Positions 9,701 through 17,578 of a stretch of DNA of 22,605 bases are shown here, piece after piece (position 1 is the stretch's first letter; each line of letters opens with the position of its first letter). The position numbers and the translations under genes are program-made. The notes below the pieces were generated by a model that was not told the DNA's origin, did not search any database, and saw only the letters and a list, made by a program, of their open reading frames with translations. Source of the stretch: Phoronis ovalis (Eukaryota; Phoronida; Phoronidae); contig JAOXYB010086608.1 of NCBI GenBank assembly GCA_028565635.1, forward strand, positions 1-22,605. Direction: 5' to 3'.

Positions 9701-12700
9701 AATGGTTTCTGGCTGTTTTGGAGTGAAAATTGCTCCACGAGGACTGTTTGAAGTTTATAGGATTGAAATCTCGATTTTCTAGTCTTTTGAATTTGTGATA
9801 TCTGCTGTGATTTGAATTAATTTAACTTATTATCCCAGTGTGCTATGAAAAGTTTTAGTGGCTATATCGCAAGAAGACACATTGATCTTCAATAAAGTGT
9901 CTCAGATTTTTGAAAGGGCGTCTAGTTCTATTTTCAGGGACGTGTTCGGAATAAAATTGCAGACGCCCAAATCTAAAACCAGTGGCCCGCCTTTGAAACA
10001 ATGTTGCAAATTAACAGAGTTATTTATCAAAATTTTGAGACAATTTTTTGTGCTAGACACGTGGCATTTTCGGATGCAATTTGAATTACGCTATTTTCCC
10101 CAAAAGGTGTAAAAGTTAAATTCTTATAAAGTTAAAACTGTAGTTTTTGAGGTAAATAGCAGAAATTTCGTTACCATGGCAACAAATTGAACCAAAATGT
10201 AATCAGATTGAAAGAAAAAAAGCTGACTAAAAGAACATGTATACATTATAATATTTTTAGTCTATAGTTTTAAATATACATTGTAACAAAGATAACTAAG
10301 AAATAAACGGTTTTTGCCCCTTAAATCACTCGAGTCAACATATCTGCCGTGATATCAATTTGTATTATAGTAATTAACTATTAATCAAAAGACTTGCATC
10401 GGTCTCTATTCATGGACCAGGATAATGAGAAAAGCAATTTCTTGGTTCTATAGTTTAGAATCAAACATTGATAAAAACACAGCGTTATTTTCGATGAAAT
10501 ATTGTAATAGAAATAATGTTTGCTATCATAGAAAAGATGTCCCATGCCTGTAGTGTACTTATCTTTTAAAAACTTTAAAAAAAGAAACAGTGACTTTTCT
10601 AAAAGGAGGAAAATGTCAAGCCAAACTGCTGGCTTCCAAGTAACTTAGTGTAGTTGTTAAAAAAAATATTTTTGGTTAAAATCTAAATTAATAGATTCCC
10701 ATTTTTCTGTTCCAGTTTAAAAAATAACTCACTTTGAAATGCATTACTTTATGAGCAATTGAACATATCAGTATAAGGAGGGTCTTGCCAAATATCTTAG
10801 ATTACCCAACCACTTTGAAACTATATCAAATTATAATGTTCAAAAGTGTTTTGCAAATTATTGCATACTTACACAAATGTTTATGGCAATATAAATTACA
10901 GTGTAATCTTCCCAAAATAAAGGCTATTTCCCTAGGTTCTGAATTCCTCAATGTTTTATTTCATCAGCATGTTGTTTCATTTTAATAAGCTTATTACTGA
11001 CCAGGTTTGGAGCCAGGTCTCAGTTATTTTTTTTTACATGCACATTGATTAATAAATATTTTAAGAGATCATTAATTAGTATTTTACTGCTCAATAACTT
11101 ACGAAATATACATTCAATTAGGCAATTTACAACTGTTATTTAATATACAGCTACCACATGCACAATTTTCTATATTCTTTTACTTGCACTTTACTAAATT
11201 CTAGAAAATAAAATGTTCCAATAATAAAAAATTTTAAAAGGAAACTTAAGAAATTAATAAAATTTAAAAATAACAAGTTTGTTAATCATTTGCTAAATAA
11301 AACATTCTTTTTAAACCACAGTGTTAGGGTAGTAGTTATGGTGTAGAATTTAAGAGAAAATTTATTTTGTATTACTAAGATTTAATACTTTAGTAATCCA
11401 CATTCAATTACTGAGTTTATCCTTAGAGCACCTGGGATTAAAAAGAAAAATGGCCGAAAATAGCATTAAAGCTATAAGGGGATATAAATGCACTTCAAAC
11501 TTAATCTTCAACAAACACATGTCTAATACTGGTTTTTAAAAAGGTTTAACTATGATTATGCTCAAACCTTTAATACTTTGAATTCAATCTTAGTTATCCA
11601 CTTGTGAAAATAAGGCATTTTACAGAATAGTGGGAATATGTATACTGCAAAGCAAAAGGATAATACTTGGAAACGAAGTGCAGGTTAAAGGTAATCATAA
11701 TGCAACCTTTGATTGGATGATGCGATTAACCTCCAAATGACTAGCTTTTAAATAATCTTTGAATGCGAAAATGCGGGTAAAACTTCCATCGATCGGGCAG
11801 CTGCGGTCAGGTCAGCTATCACAATGCACAGAAATTAACAGACGAAAAGAAATTATGCAACCTATTATTGTTAAGTTAAATATATCCAAGTTTCCTACTT
11901 CAACTGTAGAAAAGTATGCTGGCGGAAATGAAAGCAAATTACTTATACTAGTTATAATAAGGCCATCGATTGATTATATGTAGAAAAGATGTTAATACTT
12001 CAATTTCTCGGAGCTGCATAGAGTTTAAACTGAGGTCAATACATACAAGGAGATGGCATTAGAACAGATGTCTTTAAAACGTTACATGACATGAACTTTC
12101 GTTATGAATAGAGAACTTTCAACTCGCGGTGACCTGATCGTGTATAAATACGACAAACGCAGACTGGGTTTATCATTCAACAAACTGACAACTGAAAAGA
12201 ACACAGCAACACTTGAAAAATATTTAAAAGACACAAAGTATCTATCCAGCAGTTGGAAAGCATTAAAAGGATTAAAGAAGCATTTCATCATTAAAAAGGT
12301 AAGCATTTCTTACAAGAGGGATATGAATATACTTTTGGTACATTTTGAGTTTCACTTGTAACATTAGGATTTCAGACGGATAAAGTTGCATAACCAATAT
12401 CATGTTTATTTTCAAAGTTCAAAAATTTAGATTTTAATACATTAGGCATGTTTTTATTTATTTTTACTTTTGTTGAGTGTTGGGCACATTTGTAACACTA
12501 TGTCATATGATGTAGGGAACTGTTATGGGCTTTATGTAGGGTCTACTGCATGTTTCTAGTACTGTACCTTTCGCAAGTAGGATATTTTCTGGCTTGAGGT
12601 CTGCATGAATGACATTTTCCTTTCTCAAAAATCCAAGAGCTGCTACAAGTCGGACGGTTACTTTTCTAATCTGTGAAATCGACTATAAGAAATAACCACA

Positions 12701-15392
12701 AAATCAATTTTCTAAATTGAGGTTAACAAGAGGTTCACCAAGACAGCTCAAACTTTATTTGTCTGAATACTACTTAAGTTATTTGCTGCATACAACACGT
12801 ATATAGCTTTCATTATATTCTTAGACATAAGAAATATACAGTATAATATTAAACTGAAGCTTTATCTTAGGTAATGCTAGTCAATAATAGTAAACTCTTA
12901 TATAAGCACATAAGTAAAATATAAATTGATTTGATAATTCACACTGACAAGCATGGTTAGTATTGATTTTTAAAATCAAATAAACAGCACTTAATTTAAA
13001 ACCTACATGTTACCAAAAGCAGATTGTGGATTCATAGAAGGATATGTATTTTATTACTTTTTGGTAGATAATGGATTGTTTTGATCAGTCTTTAACCTAG
13101 ATCCTGATTTAGCAGAAAAGAGGATATTCAGACCCATCTTATAGCTAACCATAAATCTGTCATTGGACATAACCCAATTTAAAAAAATACCTGAGATTTC
13201 TCCACAGATCTGAAGTACTTTATCATAGGTTTGGGATCCAAATATTCAAATACCATACAGTAATGATCATCAAAAGAAAACATATTCTGAAATTCAAATT
13301 GAGTAGATAGCATTACATAAATAAATATGCATGGTGAACATTATACTTATAATAATAGATTTCATATCTTTGCTTATGAGAGTTTCCATGTTTAGTATTT
13401 AAATGGTAATACTATCCAGTGCTGACACCTATTGCCTGTATCATAAGATTCACTATCATATACCAAGGTAAGATTAGAATTTAAACTTCAAATACAGGAC
13501 TACCATACCTCGCATACAATACTGAAAATTGCATTCCTAGCTTACCTTTAACCTCAAAGTAGAGGAGGCATTGAACGGGTCAGCTTTGTTTATCCTTCGA
13601 ATCAAGTCCACTTCTTGGGCACCAAGTTCATGGTAGCATGTACGAAGAATCTTAATAGCAACATGTTCTTTACGAAATAAATCCTATCATGTATAACAGA
13701 GAAATGAAACAAATGTTAACAAGGCGACTACAGATATTGTAACTGTTCAGAATGGATGTTCATATGCTGGTCAGTTGTATAATGTCATGAATTCAGTCAC
13801 TTATTGAATTTACGTTCTTCAGCTAATTCTGAGAGCTTTTGACTCAATTTCAATCTTTATCAATGAAGATCCTTTCGTCTGAGATAGAGCCAAATGCTTT
13901 CAGAAATTGCGGAAGAATATTATTTCAATGAACTTCATTATATCGTTACCGATATTTTAAATAGTGCAGATACTATGTAGCTACTATTTTCAAATTAATT
14001 TTTGAAGAATAATTCTGAAATAAATCATTTCATATATTTTCTTATACATACCCAAGCCTTAATAATCACTGAGGACCGACCACGCCCTATTGTTTCATTA
14101 TAAGTATACCGTAGTGCAAGAGGTGGCATGCCCTGTACTGGACAGAAATAACCAGAGGCAGTGGTATATTTTCCAAAATCTGCAAACATTTTTAACTATG
14201 GAAACAGCAGTTATATATTAATAAAGACTTTGACTTATGTCCATATCACAAAATAAAGGAAACATGATGCCTTGACTTCCAAAACTTTAATCAAACTTTT
14301 GCCAGCTCAGTAAGCTAGTTGATTTAAGGCAGAGGACATTATAGTAGGGTGGTAAAATTTTCTGTCATCTTCTGTTCAAATTATAAATAAGTCTAGACAA
14401 TACTTTTTAGAACTGAAATGTACAATCAGGTTACTGAAAAAGGACAAAGAGGTAAAAGAAAATTTTGAATTTGGTGAACCTTTAATTTTCTTTTCCGTAG
14501 CATAAAGATATCTTATCTGGTCTAAGGCTACTGTCTAGTCAAAACAATTAGTATTTATCTCCCTTTAGATGTGAAGGGCAATGTGTTGCCACTATAGTAC
14601 CGGTTGATATATATATGTAGGTCTCAGCCATATTGAGGCTTGTGGTTCATTTTAGCTATTCTCTGAAGTTTTTGTTCAATTAAATATGAATGAGAAGAAT
14701 TGTTTACCTGGTAAATTATTAATTCCACGACATCTCTCATATAACACCTGCCGCCCACCAGTCACATAAGGTAATGTGTGTACAATAGGTGGTGGAATTC
14801 GTTTGAGGCGATGCCTGCTTCTACAAATTACAAAGTAATAGCTTTAAAGCCTAATAATTATATAATAATTAATAACTGTTATAAATTAAGAAATATCATG
14901 ATAATATTATACACTTTTTATTAAATGCACTTCTGCCGTTCTGGTTCTGCAATATTCTCGTATCAAGTTATCTCAATTTTTAGTGATGCTGAGCAAGGAA
15001 CAAGTTTCAAGTCTCAATCTCTGTCCTTTACCATGTGTTCTACTGTAATAAAATTCAAACCTTCTTTCAATCTTTGTTTAAAATATTGCTAGTTTAACTT
15101 TAAGTTTTAACAAACAATGCCAATGGAGATTACAACCCGAGTTACAGAGTTAGAAACTGCGAGTAGGGTACGACACACACACAGTGCGGTACACAGAAAA
15201 GCATGCAATGTCAATGAGTAACAGATAACAAAGCTCATGTCACTGTCAGTGTCACACTCACCACACTCCACAGCAGCTGGGACTAATATTATAATTATTA
15301 TATTAGTCCCAGAGTCCAGACAGCAGCAAATAAACAAGAGTAGTAACTTACTTTGGTGGGGTTATAAAGCATGATTTCGTGTGACTATCCAT
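3754..15392 (-). CDS. DYRK/HIPK-like CMGC protein kinase with a C-terminal C2H2 zinc finger (multi-exon)
   Basis: Twelve exons join with consistent phases and GT/AG borders: 15352-15392, 14708-14820, 14052-14179, 13546-13683, 13191-13286, 12568-12682, 8844-8965, 7296-7418, 6495-6594, 6058-6144, 5709-5798 and 3754-5435. The total is 2835 nt and 944 residues. The Gly-rich loop is IGRGRSSV (82-89). The catalytic Lys is in VAIK (105), the alpha-C Glu is 118, the catalytic loop is HADLKPEN (198-205), DFG is 221-223 and APE 249-251. Next come DMWSLGC in the C-lobe and a terminal ERFTPIQAACHPF. The order and the LKPEN/YRAPE style place it in the CMGC group near DYRK/HIPK. All catalytic residues are present, so it is probably active on Ser/Thr. 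The tail (about 385-944) is low-complexity with a duplicated block, a KKRARRK basic NLS-like cluster, a C2H2 finger and acidic segments, suggesting a nuclear role. I do not recognise a named orthologue. It lies head to head with the BH3-only gene. Confidence 0.88.
4084..4152 (-). other. C2H2 zinc finger in the kinase tail
   Basis: The sequence YECKTCVKKFIDIHSLRKH continues KLTKRHH, giving C-x2-C-x12-H-x5-H, with the aromatic/hydrophobic positions (F, L) of classical fingers and a long final His spacing like U1/matrin-type fingers. It is at residues about 813-835 in the 944-residue model. A single finger may bind RNA, DNA or protein; the sequence alone does not tell which. Confidence 0.75.
4572..5129 (-). 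repeat. 279-bp tandem direct duplication within the kinase coding exon (two copies)
   Basis: Copy at 4572-4850 and copy at 4851-5129 are directly adjacent and differ at about six bases by my comparison. The unit is 93 codons, so the frame is kept. Each copy encodes an EMQSDYMLQSQSESSR stretch, SAGTQTMDN (an LC8-type TQT motif), and an acidic Ser-rich block (CSDSDESEHERQS). Three of the differences are clear amino-acid changes near TQTMDN, and all are conservative in frame. The low divergence points to a recent duplication (or, less likely, an assembly artefact). Confidence 0.92.
6288..6446 (-). CDS. Candidate cassette exon in the kinase C-lobe insert
   Basis: Between exons 9 and 11, an acceptor (ATTGACAG) opens a frame that continues exon 9 in phase 1. 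It reads VTGVIDGWECIYCNKIRKN and goes on through an acidic Ser/Thr-rich stretch. Using a weak donor CCT|GTATCT gives a 159-nt exon (53 residues) that keeps phase 1, so it can be included or skipped without a frameshift. The position corresponds to the variable CMGC insert between helices alpha-G and alpha-H. If included without that donor, it would end at a stop at 6259. The poor donor is the main doubt. Confidence 0.35.
7419..8843. other. Kinase intron 7
   Basis: No gene is seen. It contains an imperfect 20-bp palindrome at 7925-7944 (AGGTATGTGCGCACTTACCT, one mismatched pair). A 68-codon - strand open frame at 8012-8218 has no splice or homology support. Confidence 0.4.
8844..8965 (-). other. 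Kinase activation-segment exon (exon 7)
   Basis: It encodes VDFGNA through LLYRAPE. The segment YYEDFELQTLLYRAPE aligns with the DYRK type YQYIQSRFYRSPE and HIPK type STYLQSRYYRAPE. The second, autophosphorylated Tyr of DYRK (Tyr in HIPK) falls on Glu241 here, and the neighbouring Arg is replaced by Leu. The acceptor is TTGCAG and the donor GAG|GTAAAA. A 3.6 kb intron separates it from exon 6. Confidence 0.85.
9216..10063. promoter_or_regulatory. Cluster of four CACGTG E-boxes in kinase intron 6
   Basis: CACGTG occurs within 9216-9223 and 9572-9579 (both TCACGTGA, the core bound by TFEB/MITF/USF-type bHLH-Zip factors) and at 9658-9663 and 10058-10063. The interval is less AT-rich than the flanks and also carries a CCAAT (near 9631) and an AT-rich TATA-like stretch (near 9672). 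Roughly 0.1 such hexamers would be expected in this length at the window's composition. It could be an intronic enhancer or an internal promoter. Confidence 0.4.
12104..12298 (+). CDS. Candidate first coding exon of an unrecognised gene nested in kinase intron 6
   Basis: ATG at 12104 opens 65 codons (MNRELSTRGDLIVYKYDKRR at the start, KALKGLKKHFIIKK at the end) that stop exactly at a consensus donor AAG|GTAAGC. In-frame stops lie just upstream (TGA four codons before ATG), so the ATG would be the true start. Codon use looks coding and the stretch is less AT-rich than the intron. The peptide is basic and unrecognised. No downstream + strand exon was found, and the antisense frame is also open, so it could be a transposon remnant or chance. 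Confidence 0.3.
12568..14179 (-). other. Kinase N-lobe and catalytic-loop exons (exons 3-6)
   Basis: Exon 3 encodes the Gly-rich loop. Exon 4 encodes VAIK and the alpha-C helix (QEVDLIRRIN). Exon 5 encodes the hinge (MVFEYLDP). Exon 6 encodes the catalytic loop, reading HADLKPENILL where DYRK and HIPK kinases usually have HCDLKPENI. Exons 3, 4 and 5 end in phase 0 and exon 6 ends in phase 1, and all join without a frame break. Introns here are short (about 370-510 bases). Confidence 0.85.
15277..15312. repeat. Perfect 13-bp inverted repeat with 10-bp AT spacer
   Basis: Arm CTGGGACTAATAT (15277-15289) is followed by a 10-base A/T spacer and the exact reverse complement (15300-15312). In the kinase pre-mRNA it lies about 40 bases inside intron 1, where it could form a stable hairpin next to the 5' splice site. 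It could also be the end of a small inverted-repeat element. Confidence 0.85.
15352..15392 (-). CDS. Kinase exon 1 (start codon)
   Basis: The ATG at 15390-15392 begins MDSHTKSCFITPP and ends at a consensus AAA|GTAAGT donor. It joins exon 2 in phase (SRHRLKRIPPPIVHTLPYV), which makes this start convincing. Sequence upstream on the - strand contains a CGCCATTTT-type YY1 site near 15530, where transcription may begin. Confidence 0.75.
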
Positions 15393-15471
15393 ATTTTATG
15401 GTGTACTTCAAAGAACTGTTTAAATTTGTTTGTCCAGCATTCTGAATAACTTCACAACAGCGTAAATTATA

Positions 15472-15489
15472 GCAATGAATGAATGAATG
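15472..15489. repeat. Short (AATG)n microsatellite
   Basis: About four AATG units lie just upstream of the kinase start codon, in its likely 5' UTR. Length variation between individuals is likely. Confidence 0.6.
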
Positions 15490-15523
15490 CATATTGCTAA
15501 TGCATTTTCAAAAATGTTGAAAT

Positions 15524-15533
15524 CCGCCATTTT
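15524..15533 (-). promoter_or_regulatory. YY1-like CCGCCATTTT site, probable kinase promoter
   Basis: The - strand reads AAAATGGCGG, matching the YY1 consensus often found at or just downstream of TATA-less transcription starts. It is about 140 bases upstream of the kinase ATG, so a start near here would give a short 5' UTR. The kinase side shows no clear TATA box. Confidence 0.35.
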
Positions 15534-15734
15534 CTGTGTAAATCACGCGTGACAACGAAACGAGATACTAAAAAGGCAATAGAGGGTGCTGAGGTCTTTT
15601 TCAAGTTGTTGCATTTTAGTGCTGGAAGAATTATTCTAATTATTCCAGTATTATGGTTACATTCTACTATTATCATCATGTCCCGACTTTGGAATGGAAA
15701 TCTACGATTATTCTGGAATAAACTCATGTAAGCA

Positions 15735-15855
15735 TAACGTCATTTTAAGGGGGATTTCCATCCAAATTTGGACTTTATTCCTGTTTGGGCTTGCAACACA
15801 GATTTTATGCAATCTGATTGGTCTTTTCCGTATTTGGTATATAAAGATGACATCA
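15735..15855 (+). promoter_or_regulatory. Core promoter of the BH3-only gene with CRE-like, kappaB, CArG, CCAAT and TATA elements
   Basis: In order on the + strand: TAACGTCAT, a CRE/ATF-like half site (15735-15743); GGGGATTTCC, a perfect match to GGGRNNYYCC kappaB (15750-15759); CCAAATTTGG, a perfect SRF CArG box (15762-15771); an inverted CCAAT box ATTGG (15817-15821); TATATAAAG (15838-15846); and TGACATCA, CRE-like (15848-15855). The TATA box predicts a start near 15868. The spacing is that of a compact inducible promoter. Confidence 0.6.
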
Positions 15856-15867
15856 TCGACCAAAACA

Positions 15868-16002
15868 AACTAGTATTTCAACCTTTGTCCGGACTCTAAC
15901 ATTTTTGTTTGAAAAAGTTTTCGCGGGTGATAACTAGCGTAGGAGTGAGTGAACTTAGTCAGATTTTGTTTCAAATAAACTTCCATAAGGAGACTGGCTT
16001 AG
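15868..16002 (+). other. 5' UTR exon of the BH3-only gene
   Basis: It begins about 30 bases after the TATA box and ends at a consensus donor AG|GTAAGA (GT at 16003). The stretch contains no ATG, consistent with an untranslated leader. It would splice to the acceptor TTTTCAG at 17572, seven bases before the start codon. The exact 5' end is inferred. Confidence 0.5.
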
Positions 16003-17572
16003 GTAAGATTGTAAAAAACTATTTCGTTATGTGTTACAATACAGGTGTCATCTTCAAGTATTAAATTGTTATTCAGTGACGTGTATCAGTGTTTCTATTA
16101 AAATGCCTTCTGTAAAATAAGTTTGACTACACATTAACGCTATCTCGTGATATAGATACCCAGGCTTCCCAACTTCAGTTTGAAATTTCTGTAATTACCA
16201 AGTTGTAAAAGTTGTTGTTGTTTCATAACTTTTTTGGAATATTTCCAAGTTTTTGCACCTATGCAAGTGTGGTGTGAATTGTGATGTTACATGATGTTCA
16301 CATATGACCCCGTCATGATACTTTTGCTTTGCACAGGCTGTCTTATCTGTTGAACTTGAACTTATCTAAAATTACATTGGGTACCGAAATTGCATATTGT
16401 ACTTTGTAAATACAGCTTGTATTCTCAATATTTCAAGATTGTTTTGGAGTGCAAACATGTTTTTACCTGACTAAAATTTACACCTAAAAATAATCTTGCA
16501 ATTTTGAACTTCCTGTACATTGTATCCTTCCATCTAGTATATTATTTATATTATTAATAATTTCACTATAATATGTAAAAATCAATAAAACAGGAATTTC
16601 TTTTCAGCAATTAGGTTTTAGAATTGGTTGCTAAATTTCTTTAATTTTATTCAACTTGGAAAACCCCTCATTTACACAATGCTTGTTTGGCAATTTGAAC
16701 TGCCCATATCCTATTTATAGCAACAGGTTTTGGCATGTATAATTGTTTGTATTTAGGTTCTGTTTGTCATTGTAAATCTTTGAAGGTGAGATAGCTGCAT
16801 AAGTGGTTATGTGGCGAATCAAATTTGTAGGTCACAAATTTGGCATGTATGTAATGGGGCAGTAGCAACTTTGGCCCCACTTCTGTTTTTGTTTACTATA
16901 TATTTTTCTTGATTGGTGATTAATAATTTATACAAAAAAATCTGTTACAGTATTAGTACAGTATAGCTCTACACAGTAACAAAATCTGCATAAGGAAATC
17001 AGCAGGTTAAATAAAATTAATTATGTTTTTGTATTTTGTAATTAGATAATATTGCCAAAACTTGTTGATAATCTACAAATTAGGACTATTTAATGGATAT
17101 TAAACTGAATACAAAATAATGGTCATTAATATCAAAATAGTGGTCATTAATATCAAAATTTGATATGCATCAGTTCTAATTAGTAGCATACTGTAACTTT
17201 ATGACCTTTTCTTTATTTCATGGTCATCCCAATGGCTTATCTGTATCAAATTGATTTTGTTGTCAGATATAATATTTAACCTACATTATCTGTTATATAT
17301 AGTAGGTCACCATTTCAAGATTCAACTTGTATGCAAGTTAATTCTTAATTTACATGCTGCCCTCATAGGATGTAATTCTTAATTAGTAAAAATGCGGGCG
17401 TTCTTTTTAATCAGATCATATGCATAAACTGTTTGAAAATGTGCCAAGAAAAAAACTATAATCACCCCCAAAATACTGGTATAGTCCCAATTAATCATAC
17501 AAGCAACTCACAGTTAGTCATCCATGCTTGGCTATGTGTTCAATTTAATTATCTCGTCTTTTTGATTTTCAG
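16003..17572 (+). other. Intron 1 of the BH3-only gene
   Basis: The AT-rich intron has no recognisable gene. It contains an 18-bp direct repeat (GGTCATTAATATCAAAAT at about 17120 and 17142). Confidence 0.45.
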
Positions 17573-17578
17573 TTATAA

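Larger units (their letters stand above)
8966..12567. other. Kinase intron 6, largest intron (3.6 kb)
   Basis: It separates the catalytic-loop exon from the activation-segment exon. It contains the E-box island (about 9180-10120) and the exon-like + strand ORF at 12104-12298, listed separately. From about 10130 to 11700 it is AT-rich with nothing recognised. + strand open frames at 9858-10112 and 11759-11983 have no recognisable product. Confidence 0.6.

Noticed and set aside
15107-15337. 76-codon - strand ORF rich in Val/Ile/Cys
   Set aside because: It lies in kinase intron 1, spans the hairpin repeat and has no splice or protein evidence.
3754-15392. Calling the kinase HIPK or DYRK by name
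   Set aside because: The activation loop and catalytic loop differ from both (Glu for Tyr, HAD for HCD) and the tail lacks their known domains; only family-level assignment is supported.
15497-15731. Open frames on both strands between the kinase and BH3-only genes
   Set aside because: They lie in the shared upstream region just before the promoter elements, and neither peptide resembles a known protein; better explained as promoter/UTR sequence.
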